NCBI RefSeq assembly: GCF_003862435.1
Contig: NZ_RHGY01000008.1
Coordinates: 1-64,000, forward strand
Direction: 5' to 3'
Source: Weissella viridescens
GTDB taxonomy: Bacteria > Bacillota > Bacilli > Lactobacillales > Lactobacillaceae
Length of the DNA stretch: 64,000 bases
Shown here: positions 45,474 to 54,151 of the stretch, piece by piece
Numbering within the stretch: position 1 is the stretch's first letter
How the letters are laid out: each line of letters opens with the position of its first letter
Made by a program: the position numbers and the translations under genes
Notes under the pieces: generated by a model
What the model saw: only the letters and a program-made list of their open reading frames with translations
Databases searched by the model: none
What the model was told of the DNA's origin: nothing

Positions 45474-47594
45474 TTAGTCTTCGTCATGCTTTCCATACTT
45501 CTTAACAATTTCGTCTTGAACGTTCTTAGGAACAGCTTCGTAGTGATCGAATTGCATTTGGAAAGTTCCACGACCTTGCGTTGATGAACGCAAAGTAGTT
45601 GCATATCCGAACATTTCTGACAAAGGAACCTTGGCGTGGATAATCATTGAGTTTCCACGTTGTTCTTGACCTTCAAGCAAACCACGACGGGCTGAAACGT
45701 GTCCCATAACATCACCTAAGTTGTCTTCAGGAACAGTAATATCAACACGCATGATTGGCTCCAAGATAACGGCACCAGCAGTCTTGGCAGCTTCACGCAA
45801 TGCCAATGAAGCAGCAATCTTAAAGGCAGCTTCAGATGAGTCGACATCGTGGTATGATCCATCATACAACTTAGCCTTCAAATCAACCAATGGGAATCCG
45901 GCGATAGGACCAGCGTTCATTGAATCGCGCAATCCAGCTTCAACTGAAGGGATGTATTCACGAGGAACAGCTCCACCAACGATGGCGTCTTCGAATTCGA
46001 ATCCAGCCCCTTCTTCGTTAGGTGAGAATTCAATCCAAACATCACCATATTGTCCCTTACCACCAGATTGGCGCTTGAAGTATCCACGGGCTTGAACAGT
46101 CTTAGTGAAGGCTTCACGGTAAGCAACTTGAGGTGCACCAACATTGGCGTCAACACCGAATTCACGCTTCAAACGATCAACGATGATATCCAAGTGAAGT
46201 TCTCCCATTCCCGAGATCAAAGTGTCACCAGTTTCTTCGTTAGTTTCAGCACGGAATGAAGGATCTTCTTCGGCCAACTTTTGCAAAGCGTTTGACATCT
46301 TATCTTGGTCTGCCTTAGTAGCAGGTTCGATAGCCAATTGGATAACGGGATCAGGGAATTCCATTGATTCAAGAACCAATGGACGGTCTGGTGAAGTCAA
46401 TGAATCACCAGTCGTTGTTGCCTTCAAACCGATCGCAGCGGCGATATCACCTGAGAATACTTCAGGGATTTCAGTACGGCTAGTAGCGTGCATTTGTAGC
46501 AAACGTCCAACACGTTCACGCTTGTCACGTGAAGTGTTCATAACGTATGAACCAGCTTCCAAACTACCAGTGTAGACACGCAAGAATGTCAAACGTCCAA
46601 CGAATGGGTCAGTCATAACCTTAAAGGCCAAAGCGGCGAATGGATCTTCGTCGTTAGCGATCAAGTCAACTTCTTCACCAGTCTTAGGATCTGTGGCAAC
46701 ATATGGCTTAACTTCCAAAGGTGATGGTAGGTAGTCAACGACACCGTCCAATACCATTTGGACACCCTTATCCTTATATGCTGATCCAGCAAAGACAGGG
46801 TAGAATTCCAAGTTCAAAGTTGCACGACGGATAGCAGCCTTCAATTCGTCAGCAGAGATTTCTTCTCCACCAAGGTACTTGTCCATGATTTCATCATCAA
46901 CATCAGCGATGGCTTCAACCAATTCGTTGTACTTTTCTTCAACAAGGTCAGCATAGTCAGCAGGCATGTCGCGAACTTCCCATTCTTCACCAAGTTCAGT
47001 GGTTGGGTACCAAGCTTCCTTAGTAATCAAGTCAATGATTCCTGCGAAGTCGTCTTCAGCACCGATAGGCCATTGAACAGCCTTAGCGTTGGCATCCAAA
47101 CGATCCTTCAATGAATCAACTGACATACCAAAGTCGGCACCCATCTTGTCCATCTTGTTAACGAAAACAATACGAGGAACATCATAAGTTTCAGCCTGAC
47201 GCCAAACAGTTTCAGTTTGTGGTTCAACACCAGCAGAACCGTCCAAAACAGCAACGGCACCGTCTAGCACACGCAATGAACGTTCAACTTCGATAGTGAA
47301 GTCCACGTGACCTGGTGTGTCGATGATGTTGATACGGAATGGATCGTTCTTGTATTGGTCATGGAAACCATGCCAAACAGCAGTTGTAGCGGCTGATTGG
47401 ATCGTGATTCCACGTTCCTTTTCTTGATCCATGAAGTCCATTTGTGAAGCTCCATCGTGAGTTTCACCAATCTTATGAATCTTACCTGTGTAGTACAAAA
47501 TACGCTCAGTTGTAGTCGTCTTACCAGCATCGATGTGGGCCATGATACCGATATTACGGGTACGGTTAAGTGGGTATTCACGCTTGTTAGCCAT
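45474..47594 (-). CDS. fusA: Elongation factor G
   Basis: This 706-residue translational GTPase drives translocation. The P-loop AHIDAGKTT (about residue 19), DTPGHVDF (about residue 89) and NKMDKMG (about residue 143) are present, followed by the usual domains II-V. Codon bias is strong. It follows rpsG in the str operon order, but a terminator and a separate -10 box lie between them. tuf, usually next, is not here; potABCD follows instead. Confidence 0.98.
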   Translation of the reverse strand: MANKREYPLNRTRNIGIMAHIDAGKTTTTERILYYTGKIHKIGETHDGASQMDFMDQEKERGITIQSAATTAVWHGFHDQYKNDPFRINIIDTPGHVDFTIEVERSLRVLDGAVAVLDGSAGVEPQTETVWRQAETYDVPRIVFVNKMDKMGADFGMSVDSLKDRLDANAKAVQWPIGAEDDFAGIIDLITKEAWYPTTELGEEWEVRDMPADYADLVEEKYNELVEAIADVDDEIMDKYLGGEEISADELKAAIRRATLNLEFYPVFAGSAYKDKGVQMVLDGVVDYLPSPLEVKPYVATDPKTGEEVDLIANDEDPFAALAFKVMTDPFVGRLTFLRVYTGSLEAGSYVMNTSRDKRERVGRLLQMHATSRTEIPEVFSGDIAAAIGLKATTTGDSLTSPDRPLVLESMEFPDPVIQLAIEPATKADQDKMSNALQKLAEEDPSFRAETNEETGDTLISGMGELHLDIIVDRLKREFGVDANVGAPQVAYREAFTKTVQARGYFKRQSGGKGQYGDVWIEFSPNEEGAGFEFEDAIVGGAVPREYIPSVEAGLRDSMNAGPIAGFPLVDLKAKLYDGSYHDVDSSEAAFKIAASLALREAAKTAGAVILEPIMRVDITVPEDNLGDVMGHVSARRGLLEGQEQRGNSMIIHAKVPLSEMFGYATTLRSSTQGRGTFQMQFDHYEAVPKNVQDEIVKKYGKHDED

Positions 47595-47660
47595 GAGTAT
47601 AATATCTCCTTAAATTTAACGACCAACGCCAAAAACACGACGTTAATCTGTCTTATAACA

Positions 47661-47666
47661 ATTATA
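47661..47666 (-). promoter_or_regulatory. -10 box of a separate fusA promoter
   Basis: A perfect TATAAT on the minus strand 67 bases before the fusA ATG, directly downstream of the rpsG terminator. The -35 is poorly matched. Confidence 0.5.
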
Positions 47667-47675
47667 CCGCAAAAT

Positions 47676-47712
47676 ACACAAAAATGGCTATAGCCTTTGT
47701 TGGGCTGTAGCC
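47676..47712 (-). terminator. Terminator after rpsG
   Basis: GGCTACAGCC and GGCTATAGCC pair across a seven-base loop with a TTTTT run on the minus strand, 14 bases past the rpsG stop. It separates rpsLG from fusA, perhaps partially. Confidence 0.75.
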
Positions 47713-47725
47713 AAATTTTGAAATA

Positions 47726-48196
47726 TTACCAACGGTAATGTGCAAAGGCACGGTTGGCTTCAGCCATCTTGTGCGTGTCTTCACGCTTTTTAACAGATGC
47801 ACCAGTGTTGTTGGCAGCATCCATAATTTCCTTAGCTAGACGTTCGTCCATTGTGTGCTCTCCACGCGAACGTGCGTATTGAACCAACCAACGAAGTCCA
47901 AGCGTTACTCGACGTTCTGGACGAACTTCGATTGGAACTTGGTAGTTAGATCCACCGATACGGCGAGCCTTAACTTCCAATACAGGCATGATGTTGTTCA
48001 TAGCCTCTTCGAAAACTGTCAAAGGTTCTTCACCAGTTTCTTGCTTAATACGATCAAAAGCATCGTACAAAATTGTTGAAGCAGTTCCACGCTTACCATC
48101 AATCATCAAACGGTTGATCAAACGTGAAACAAGCTTTGAATTATAAATTGGATCAGGCAAAACTTCAGCCTGTTTTGTATAACTCTTACGTGGCAT
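47726..48196 (-). CDS. rpsG: 30S ribosomal protein S7
   Basis: This 156-residue primary 16S-binding protein of the 30S head starts with the family MPRK and ends in the conserved ...[13 protein letters not shown]. It follows rpsL by 16 bases. In enterobacteria S7 is the autoregulator of the str operon; whether that holds here is not known. Confidence 0.98.
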   Translation of the reverse strand: MPRKSYTKQAEVLPDPIYNSKLVSRLINRLMIDGKRGTASTILYDAFDRIKQETGEEPLTVFEEAMNNIMPVLEVKARRIGGSNYQVPIEVRPERRVTLGLRWLVQYARSRGEHTMDERLAKEIMDAANNTGASVKKREDTHKMAEANRAFAHYRW

Positions 48197-48212
48197 TATT
48201 TATGTCCTCCCC

Positions 48213-48626
48213 TTATTTCTTTGGACGCTTAGTTCCATACTTAGAACGTGAAGTCATACGTCCTTCAACACCGGCTGTATCAAGGGCACCACGAATGATG
48301 TGGTAACGTACCCCAGGCAAGTCCTTAACACGACCACCACGAATCAAAACAACTGAGTGTTCTTGAAGATTGTGACCGATACCAGGAATATATGCAGTAA
48401 CTTCGATCAAGTTTGATAGACGTACACGTGCATACTTACGCAAAGCTGAATTAGGCTTCTTAGGTGTCATTGTTCCAACACGAGTTGCAACCCCACGCTT
48501 TTGTGGAGAAGAAACACGAGTGGCCTTCTTTAATTGTGAGTTATAACCAAAGTTCAAAGCTGGTGACTTTGACTTTGTGCTCTGTGACTTACGAGACTTA
48601 CGAACCAATTGGTTAATAGTAGGCAT
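48213..48626 (-). CDS. rpsL: 30S ribosomal protein S12
   Basis: This 137-residue decoding-centre protein carries the conserved [15 protein letters not shown] (about residue 55) and [17 protein letters not shown] (about residue 103). The Lys positions where streptomycin resistance changes arise in other species are the wild-type lysines. It is the first gene of the str-type cluster and is preceded by a 165-base structured leader and a strong promoter. Confidence 0.98.
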   Translation of the reverse strand: MPTINQLVRKSRKSQSTKSKSPALNFGYNSQLKKATRVSSPQKRGVATRVGTMTPKKPNSALRKYARVRLSNLIEVTAYIPGIGHNLQEHSVVLIRGGRVKDLPGVRYHIIRGALDTAGVEGRMTSRSKYGTKRPKK

Positions 48627-48789
48627 GTCCTAGAGTCCCCTTTCAATTTTTCTATATAGTGTCTAGTCCACATTACCAGGCGTATCGCTTAAATACACGT
48701 AATAATGCATAAATGGTACTTTTCGTTTAAGAGTTCAGCACGTCACGTTGAACACGTAAACACCCTTGCTCACTTAAAGCACAATCAAT

Positions 48790-48818
48790 AATATATCATC
48801 TATTCCAACAAGATGCAA
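48790..48818 (-). promoter_or_regulatory. Promoter of rpsL-rpsG
   Basis: TTGCAT (48818-48813), 17 bases and TATATT (48795-48790), preceded by TGA as an extended -10. The leader to the rpsL ATG is about 160 bases and holds inverted repeats such as GTTCA...TGAAC (about 48733-48753). Confidence 0.72.
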
Positions 48819-48854
48819 GTTTTTTCTGTGCAATTTAAAGGCGGTGTTAAGGCA

Positions 48855-48892
48855 TTCATTTTGCCCACAATCCCGGGCGTGTCAAAAATGAA
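48855..48892. repeat. Imperfect inverted repeat between rpsL and the prepilin peptidase gene
   Basis: TTCATTTT-GCCC and GGGC-AAAAATGAA pair around an inner loop, with no adjacent T run. It lies upstream of both divergent genes and could be an operator or a relic terminator. The remainder of the 316-base gap holds the rpsL promoter and leader. Confidence 0.4.
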
Positions 48893-48942
48893 CTTTCATC
48901 TCTAAATCCCGTCTATATCTGCATCGAGAAAGGAGTTGCGAC

Positions 48943-49332
48943 ATGTACATTTTTATCACTTACCTCTTTTTAATGGTCTTAATTTGTTTAGGACAACAAG
49001 ATTTATCAACTAAATCAATAAATTCTTTTCTATTATTCCCTTTTTGGTGTATTGCGACTGTCCTTCATTGGCAAACTTGCTTGTTGATTGGGATCAGTTA
49101 TCTATGTGTCCTTTATCTCAATCAGCTAAACCAGCAACGTTGGATTGGGAACGGTGATTTAGATGTCCTGGCTTGCGGTTTATGTCTGACACCAAATCTC
49201 ATTGGATTCAGTTGGCTAAATTGTGCTTGCCTCATTCAACTTGCCCTACAAGCCCTATTTTATCGTGAACGCCAAGCCCCGTTTGTCCCAAGTTTATCCA
49301 TCAGTTGGGCCTTAACCGTCATTTATGTATAA
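48943..49332 (+). CDS. Single-domain prepilin-peptidase-like membrane protein (A24 family)
   Basis: This 129-residue integral membrane protein has about four membrane segments. It keeps both aspartates of type IV prepilin peptidases: Asp20 in QQDLSTKSIN and Asp72 in the GNGD motif (residues 69-72). Full ComC/PilD enzymes are ~220-260 residues and have an N-terminal zinc/methylase region, which is missing here. The size resembles minimal archaeal or Tad-type peptidases. The ribosome binding site AAGGAG is seven bases before the ATG. No pilin or com gene is near. It may process competence pseudopilins encoded elsewhere, or be decaying. Confidence 0.75.
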   Translation: MYIFITYLFLMVLICLGQQDLSTKSINSFLLFPFWCIATVLHWQTCLLIGISYLCVLYLNQLNQQRWIGNGDLDVLACGLCLTPNLIGFSWLNCACLIQLALQALFYRERQAPFVPSLSISWALTVIYV

Positions 49333-49335
49333 AAA

Positions 49336-49362
49336 AATACACTCACTCGAAAGTAAGTGTAT
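49336..49362. terminator. Bidirectional terminator between the peptidase gene and rplT
   Basis: ATACACT pairs with AGTGTAT, with an inner ACT/AGT extension. A run of six A to the left serves the minus-strand rplT transcript, and an A/T-rich tail follows to the right. Confidence 0.65.
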
Positions 49363-49372
49363 TAATTACTGA

Positions 49373-49936
49373 TTAAACCAATGCCAACAATTCAGCCTTC
49401 TTAGCTGATGCTGGGAAGTCGATACCGTTAGCAGTCAAGTATTCCTTGATTTCTGCAACAGTGTTCTTGTCTGATGGCTTTGCATCTGAAGAAGACTTCT
49501 TAGCTGCCTTAGGAGCAGCTACGTTGATTGCAACAGTCTTTTCTGTTGTAGCAGGTGTCTTTGTGGCAACGTGCTTACCAGCTTCTGACAAAGCCTTCTT
49601 AGCTGATTCAGCCAAAGCAGCAAATGCTTCAGGATCAGTAATAGCAAGGTCAGCAAGCATCTTACGGTTAACAGTTGTACCCATCAAAGCCAAACCGTGC
49701 ATGAAGTTTGAATATGACAAACCGTTGATACGGGCTGCAGCGTTAATACGTGCAATCCACAACTTACGGAAGTTACGCTTTGTTTGCTTACGATCACGGA
49801 AAGCGTACGTCCAACCCTTCCAAACACGTTCCTTGGCAACTCGATAGTTAATGCTACGTTGACCACGGTAACCCTTGGCCAACTTGATCATCTTTTTACG
49901 GCGTGCGCGCGTAACTGTTCCACCTTTAACTCGCAT
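49373..49936 (-). CDS. rplT: 50S ribosomal protein L20 with an extra C-terminal HeH/SAP-like domain
   Basis: This L20 is 187 residues long, against about 118 in most bacteria. Residues 1-118 are a normal L20 ([15 protein letters not shown]..., [18 protein letters not shown]). Residues ~119-157 form a Lys/Ala/Ser/Thr-rich linker. Residues ~158-187 ([18 protein letters not shown] followed by [12 protein letters not shown]) look like a helix-extended-helix (HeH/SAP-type) nucleic-acid-binding motif. The frame is continuous, with normal stop and terminator. The function of the extension is unknown; extra rRNA or DNA contact is an inference. Confidence 0.93.
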   Translation of the reverse strand: MRVKGGTVTRARRKKMIKLAKGYRGQRSINYRVAKERVWKGWTYAFRDRKQTKRNFRKLWIARINAAARINGLSYSNFMHGLALMGTTVNRKMLADLAITDPEAFAALAESAKKALSEAGKHVATKTPATTEKTVAINVAAPKAAKKSSSDAKPSDKNTVAEIKEYLTANGIDFPASAKKAELLALV

Positions 49937-50006
49937 GGATAATTCCTCCAGTAATTCTTTTTATAAAATAGCTAATTTAGATTTCGAAAATGTACAAAAG
50001 TACAGA

Positions 50007-50201
50007 TTAACGTCCCATCATGTGAACGTAGTTCTTCAAAGTTGTGTGGTTCATCATTGAAGTCCCACGCAATTGACGACGTTGCTTCTTTGTCTTACCG
50101 TGGAAACGGTGTGATGTGTACGCGTTGGCACCCTTCAAACCACCATTAGCAGTCTTCTTAAAACGCTTTGCTGAAGCGCGGTGTGTCTTAAACTTTGGCA
50201 T
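50007..50201 (-). CDS. rpmI: 50S ribosomal protein L35
   Basis: This is a 64-residue basic protein of the large subunit with the family N-terminus [15 protein letters not shown]. It lies between infC and rplT in the universal order, with gaps of 26 and 70 bases. Confidence 0.97.
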   Translation of the reverse strand: MPKFKTHRASAKRFKKTANGGLKGANAYTSHRFHGKTKKQRRQLRGTSMMNHTTLKNYVHMMGR

Positions 50202-50227
50202 TGTATTTTTCCTCCAAACTGGTCTAG

Positions 50228-50764
50228 TTACTTAGTTTCTTTGGGTGCAAGCACCATAGACATGCTGCGCCCTTCCATCTTTGCTCTTGCTTCAACTTTT
50301 GCAATTCCTTGCAAGTCTTCAGCAAATCGGTTCATTACTTCACGTCCGATTTCCTTGTGGGTGATGGCACGCCCACGGAAACGAATTGAAACCTTAACCT
50401 TGTTACCCTTTTCCAAAAACTTAGTTGCAGCTTTTTCTTTGGTATTAAAGTCGTTGTCATCAATTGTTGGACTTAAACGAATCTCTTTAACACTAACAGT
50501 TTTTTGATTCTTTCGTTGTTCACGTTGCTTCTTTTGAGAATCAAACTTGAACTTACCGTAATCCATGATTTTAGCAACTGGTGGCTTAGCAGTTGCTTGC
50601 ACCAATACTAAATCAAGTTCTGCGTCATCGGCCATCTTTTGAGCTTCATCCTTTGGAATAACTCCTTGATCACCATCATCCGTAATTAAACGAACTTCAT
50701 GAGCGCGAATACGATCATTGATTAAATCTTTTTGCTGTTGTTGTGGTTGACGTGCGTTTGCTAT
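50228..50764 (-). CDS. infC: Translation initiation factor IF-3, AUA start
   Basis: This 178-residue factor prevents subunit joining and checks the start codon. [14 protein letters not shown] opens the N-domain, and [15 protein letters not shown] (about residue 72) and [15 protein letters not shown] mark the linker and C-domain. No ATG, GTG or TTG lies at the right place. GGAGG sits eight bases before an in-frame ATA at 50764, directly before the conserved region. IF-3 genes in other bacteria begin with rare AUU-type codons that the factor itself rejects, giving autoregulation. The ATG far upstream (50857) falls inside the leader terminator. Confidence 0.9.
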   Translation of the reverse strand: MANARQPQQQQKDLINDRIRAHEVRLITDDGDQGVIPKDEAQKMADDAELDLVLVQATAKPPVAKIMDYGKFKFDSQKKQREQRKNQKTVSVKEIRLSPTIDDNDFNTKEKAATKFLEKGNKVKVSIRFRGRAITHKEIGREVMNRFAEDLQGIAKVEARAKMEGRSMSMVLAPKETK

Positions 50765-50802
50765 GGTCCTTACCTCCGATAAAACTTGGCATGAAATAAA
50801 TG

Positions 50803-50917
50803 TATAATAAAAGCGGCTTACCGTATATTGCATACGATAACCCGCTGTAAACATCAAAACTAAGAATAGTTATAAATGATTAACCCGATAAGTACGCTTA
50901 CCAAGGTGAACAGCGGG
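50803..50917 (-). promoter_or_regulatory. L20-type transcription attenuator of infC-rpmI-rplT
   Basis: A long terminator stem (GCGGGTTATCGTAT with ATACGGTAAGCCGC, 50845-50813) is followed by a T-rich run. The 5' strand of that stem can instead pair with an upstream segment: CCCGCTGT (50917-50910) with ACAGCGGG (50848-50841), forming an antiterminator. The motif GGTAAGC occurs in both the upstream and the terminator arm. In Bacillus, L20 binds such a leader and causes termination. Confidence 0.78.
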
Positions 50918-50948
50918 ATGCCGTTACTTTATTTCTTAACAAATATTG

Positions 50949-50977
50949 ATTATAGATGATTATTCGTCTTGCGTCAA
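50949..50977 (-). promoter_or_regulatory. Promoter of infC-rpmI-rplT inside the end of nusB
   Basis: TTGACG (50977-50972), 17 bases and a perfect TATAAT (50954-50949). The -35 box is formed by the last codons of nusB. Confidence 0.78.
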
Positions 50978-51382
50978 GGCTTTATTCAGGACGGCATTAA
51001 TAAACTTACGTGAATCATCATTTGTAAAATCATGCGCCAACTGGAGTGCTTCGTTGATCGCAACACTCTTTGGCGTATCCGTTGACTGTCCTTCATAAAG
51101 CGCTAAACGCAACAAGGCAAGATCCACAACATTCAATCGATCAATTGTCCAACCATCAGCCAAGTAGTCTGAAATTTGTAAATCAAGTTCATCTTGATGG
51201 TCGCGCACAGCACTAACAAGGTCAACGACGTCCTGTGGCAAATCACCTTCCCACAAAACTTCTGGGTCACCTGATAATACCTGACGTAGAACCGTATCGA
51301 TATCTGCATCAGCATTAATTCCCAAGCTATACAAAGTTTGGAATGCCGCTTGACGGGCTTGGTGTCGGTTTAATGTCGTCAT
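50960..51382 (-). CDS. nusB: Transcription antitermination protein NusB
   Basis: This 140-residue all-helical protein pairs with S10 (NusE) on boxA RNA during rRNA transcription. RHQARQAAFQTLYSL at the start and the C-terminal VAINEALQLAHDFTNDDSRKFINAVL segment are typical. The start at 51382 lies one base after the asp23 stop; the ribosome binding site GGAGG is twelve bases upstream, a long spacing that may make translation depend on asp23. The order efp, asp23, nusB is common in Firmicutes. Confidence 0.95.
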   Translation of the reverse strand: MTTLNRHQARQAAFQTLYSLGINADADIDTVLRQVLSGDPEVLWEGDLPQDVVDLVSAVRDHQDELDLQISDYLADGWTIDRLNVVDLALLRLALYEGQSTDTPKSVAINEALQLAHDFTNDDSRKFINAVLNKALTQDE

Positions 51383-51383
51383 G

Positions 51384-51818
51384 CTATTGGCCATCCTCCG
51401 GCGTATCTTCTTCACCAAATAAGTTATTTGGATCAATTGTGCGGGCTGTCTTTGGAGAAATCATCCCCTCCACGTGTACGTTCACAGCATTAACCTTAAG
51501 TTCAGTCATTGCTGCAATTTGCATCTTAACGCGCTCTTGAATCTGCACGGCAAGCTTCGGTACGCTAACCCCGTAGGTAAGGTACACATACAAATCAATT
51601 GTTAATCCTGATTCGTCTTGAACCACTTCAACGCCCTTGCCACGCACGCGGCGACCAAAGGCTTCTTGGGCACGATCAGAAAATGAACCACGCAAACTTG
51701 CAACACCTTCAACTTCTTGTGCTGCAAGTGCGGCAATGATGTCTAAGACCCGTACGTTAACGCGGGTCGTTCCTTCAGTGCCAGTTGGTTGGTCTAATAC
51801 AATAGTTTCTTCTGCCAT
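51384..51818 (-). CDS. Asp23/Gls24 family envelope stress protein
   Basis: This 144-residue soluble protein has the Asp23 core (VRVLDIIAALAAQEVEGVASLRG..., then TIDLYVYLTYGVSVPKLAVQIQERVK). Relatives are anchored beneath the membrane and respond to alkaline or cell-wall stress. It corresponds to YqhY of Bacillus, whose loss perturbs fatty acid synthesis. Position between efp and nusB supports this. A terminator separates it from efp. Confidence 0.92.
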   Translation of the reverse strand: MAEETIVLDQPTGTEGTTRVNVRVLDIIAALAAQEVEGVASLRGSFSDRAQEAFGRRVRGKGVEVVQDESGLTIDLYVYLTYGVSVPKLAVQIQERVKMQIAAMTELKVNAVNVHVEGMISPKTARTIDPNNLFGEEDTPEDGQ

Positions 51819-51835
51819 GGATTTCCTCCTTAAAA

Positions 51836-51870
51836 CATAAAAGTGCCGGCCGGCAACCGGTCGGCACTAT
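51836..51870 (-). terminator. Terminator between efp and asp23
   Basis: A twelve-pair G/C-rich stem (AGTGCCGACCGG and its near-complement, loop TTG) followed by four T and A/T-rich sequence on the minus strand. Only 18-34 bases remain before the asp23 ATG, so a leader role for asp23 is possible. Confidence 0.75.
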
Positions 51871-51929
51871 CACTTATCATACAACAGCGATGTACTCAGC
51901 TTTTGGGCAAGTACACCTTACCGCAGTAA

Positions 51930-52496
51930 TTAAGCACGTGATGAATATGATCCACCGTCATCAGTATTAATGATTAGCTTATCGCCAGCATTAATGAAAT
52001 CAGGTACAGTGACAACCAAACCAGTTTCCATTGTTGCAGGCTTTCCGCCACCGTTTGCTGTTGCACCCTTGATACCAGGTTGTGTTTCAGCAACAGTCAA
52101 TTCAACTGTTTTTGGTACTTCAACATCTAAGATTTCGCCATCATAAGTTGTTACACGAACAACCATGTTTTCAAGCAAGAACTTCAATGCATCTTGAATC
52201 TTGTCATCTGGAATTGCAACTTGTTCGTAAGTTTCTGTATCCATGAAGACGTGTGAATCACCTTCAGCATACAAATATTGCATATCAGCTGAAACAATGT
52301 TTGCTGTTTCAAACTTATCTCCAGGACGGAAAGTTACTTCGTTAACAGCTCCAGTACGCAAGTTCTTCAACTTTGAACGCACGAACGCTGCACCCTTACC
52401 AGGCTTAACGTGTTGGAACTCCAACACACGCCAGATTGATTGGTTGTACAAAATTGTCAAACCAGTCTTTAAATCATTCATACCAATAGTTGCCAT
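51930..52496 (-). CDS. efp: Elongation factor P
   Basis: This 188-residue factor relieves ribosome stalling at polyproline. The N-terminal loop [11 protein letters not shown] carries the Lys that is modified in Firmicutes (about residue 32), and the oligonucleotide-binding domains end in the usual [17 protein letters not shown]. The start at 52496 gives the family N-terminus and has GAGGAG upstream; the extended frame to 52622 overlaps the pgi terminator. No poxA or earP modification gene is near, as expected. Confidence 0.95.
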   Translation of the reverse strand: MATIGMNDLKTGLTILYNQSIWRVLEFQHVKPGKGAAFVRSKLKNLRTGAVNEVTFRPGDKFETANIVSADMQYLYAEGDSHVFMDTETYEQVAIPDDKIQDALKFLLENMVVRVTTYDGEILDVEVPKTVELTVAETQPGIKGATANGGGKPATMETGLVVTVPDFINAGDKLIINTDDGGSYSSRA

Positions 52497-52584
52497 GATT
52501 GAAATCTCCTCAATTTTTGTCTTTCGATTAATATTACCATAAGTTAGTGCTTCTTGGAACAGCCTGAACTTATTTTTTATCAAG

Positions 52585-52616
52585 AATAAACACCCCTTCC
52601 AATGGAACGGGTGTTT
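52585..52616 (-). terminator. Terminator of pgi
   Basis: AAACACCC pairs with GGGTGTTT, with inner TTCC/GGAA, on the minus strand, about 17 bases past the pgi stop; the T run is short. Confidence 0.7.
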
Positions 52617-52633
52617 AAGCAAATAATTTAGCT

Positions 52634-53977
52634 TTAGAGACGGGCACGTAGTTCTGCTGTCTTTTCTTCATAGCCAGGCTTACCGAGCAAGGCAAACATG
52701 TTTGACTTGTAAGCTTCAACCCCAGGTTGGTTGAATGGATTAATCCCATTCAAGTACCCTGAGATACCAACAGCTAATTCAAAGAAGTAAATCATGTAGC
52801 CGAGTGCAAACTCATTTTGTTGATCTAATTCAACAATCATATTGGGCACACCACCATCAACGTGGGCCAAAAGCGTTCCGTCAGAAGCAGTCTTATTGAC
52901 ATATGACATTGTCTTACCTTCTAGGTAACCCAAGCCGTCGTCGGCGTCAGATACTGGAATTGTGACATCTGAAACTGGTGTGTCGATACGCACCAAAGTT
53001 TCAAATAAGTTGCGACGACCGTCTTGGATGTATTGACCAAATGAGTGTAGGTCAGTTGAGAAGTTTCCAGATGCTGGGAAGATGCCCTTACCGTCCTTAC
53101 CTTCTGACTCTCCTTGGAGCTGCTTCCACCATTCGCTGAATTGTTGCAACGTTGGTTCATAGTTGACAAGCAATTCAGTTGTATAACCCTTACGGTAAAG
53201 GATGTTACGGTATGCGGCGTAAGCATAGGCATCATTCTTCGTAACATCTGTGTCTGAGTAGTCAGCACGCGCTTGCGCCGCTCCAGCCATTAATTGATCA
53301 ATGTCATGTCCAGCTGCTGCAATTGGTAGCAATCCAACTGCAGTAAGCACTGAGAAACGTCCCCCAACACTATCTGGCACAACAAATTCTTCATAGCCTT
53401 CATCATCAGCTGTTTGCTTCAAAGCACCCTTGTGGGCATCCGTTGTGGCATAAATACGCTCACGCGCTGCTTCTTCACCGTACTTCTTTTCTAGCAGTTC
53501 CTTAAATACACGGAAAGCAATTGCCGGTTCTGTTGTTGTTCCTGATTTTGAAATCACGTTAATTGAAAAGTCACGATCACCAATCAACTTAATTAATGAA
53601 TTAACATATTGTGGTGAAATTGAGTTACCAGCAAAAACGATTTGTGGCATCTTACGTTGGTCAGCTGGATAAGCTGAATCAAAGTAATCATTCAAAAAAT
53701 CATTTGCGGCACGAGCGCCAAGATATGAGCCACCGATTCCAATCACTACCAAGACTTCTGAATCTGATTGAATCTTTTGTGCAGCTTGCTTAATGCGCAA
53801 AAATTCATCTTGATCGTAATCAACAGGCAAATCAAGCCAGCCTAAGTAGTCTGCACCAGCGCCAGTTCCCTTATGTAGTAGGCCATCAGCTGCATCAACC
53901 ATTGGTTGAATCAATTGCAGTTCATCATCGTTTACGAAGGTTGATAACTTGCTTGCATCAAATTTTAGTGTCGTCAT
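52634..53977 (-). CDS. pgi: Glucose-6-phosphate isomerase
   Basis: This 447-residue enzyme interconverts glucose-6-P and fructose-6-[14 protein letters not shown] (about residue 80), [14 protein letters not shown] (about residue 144), the catalytic Glu in [15 protein letters not shown] and the C-terminal [10 protein letters not shown] are complete. It is the shorter Firmicutes form. It is monocistronic with its own promoter, a cre-like site and a terminator, next to a sugar permease with the same control layout. Confidence 0.96.
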   Translation of the reverse strand: MTTLKFDASKLSTFVNDDELQLIQPMVDAADGLLHKGTGAGADYLGWLDLPVDYDQDEFLRIKQAAQKIQSDSEVLVVIGIGGSYLGARAANDFLNDYFDSAYPADQRKMPQIVFAGNSISPQYVNSLIKLIGDRDFSINVISKSGTTTEPAIAFRVFKELLEKKYGEEAARERIYATTDAHKGALKQTADDEGYEEFVVPDSVGGRFSVLTAVGLLPIAAAGHDIDQLMAGAAQARADYSDTDVTKNDAYAYAAYRNILYRKGYTTELLVNYEPTLQQFSEWWKQLQGESEGKDGKGIFPASGNFSTDLHSFGQYIQDGRRNLFETLVRIDTPVSDVTIPVSDADDGLGYLEGKTMSYVNKTASDGTLLAHVDGGVPNMIVELDQQNEFALGYMIYFFELAVGISGYLNGINPFNQPGVEAYKSNMFALLGKPGYEEKTAELRARL

Positions 53978-54014
53978 ATTGTCTTAACACTCCTTTTCAA
54001 ATTGGTATATACCG

Positions 54015-54051
54015 ATTATAACATGTTCTTATTAAAATGAAACCGTTTTCC
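54015..54051 (-). promoter_or_regulatory. pgi promoter with overlapping cre site
   Basis: The minus strand has GGAAAACGGTTTCA (54051-54038), 13 of 14 matches to the cre consensus. It covers the -35 position of a perfect TATAAT (54020-54015) that is preceded by TGT. Confidence 0.65.
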
Positions 54052-54109
54052 TCTAAGAAATTCCATTTATATCCTTTATTTTAGCACATTCCTAACCATT
54101 CTCAGGATA

Positions 54110-54141
54110 ATAAAAAAGGCACTGAAAATTTTCAGTACCTT
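54110..54141 (-). terminator. Terminator of the sugar permease gene
   Basis: GGTACTGAAA pairs with TTTCAGTGCC and is followed by six T on the minus strand, within 20 bases of the stop. Confidence 0.85.
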
Positions 54142-54151
54142 CCATAATCGT

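Noticed and set aside
46222-46575. 117-residue plus-strand frame
   Set aside because: Antisense to fusA, a highly biased gene in which shadow frames are common.
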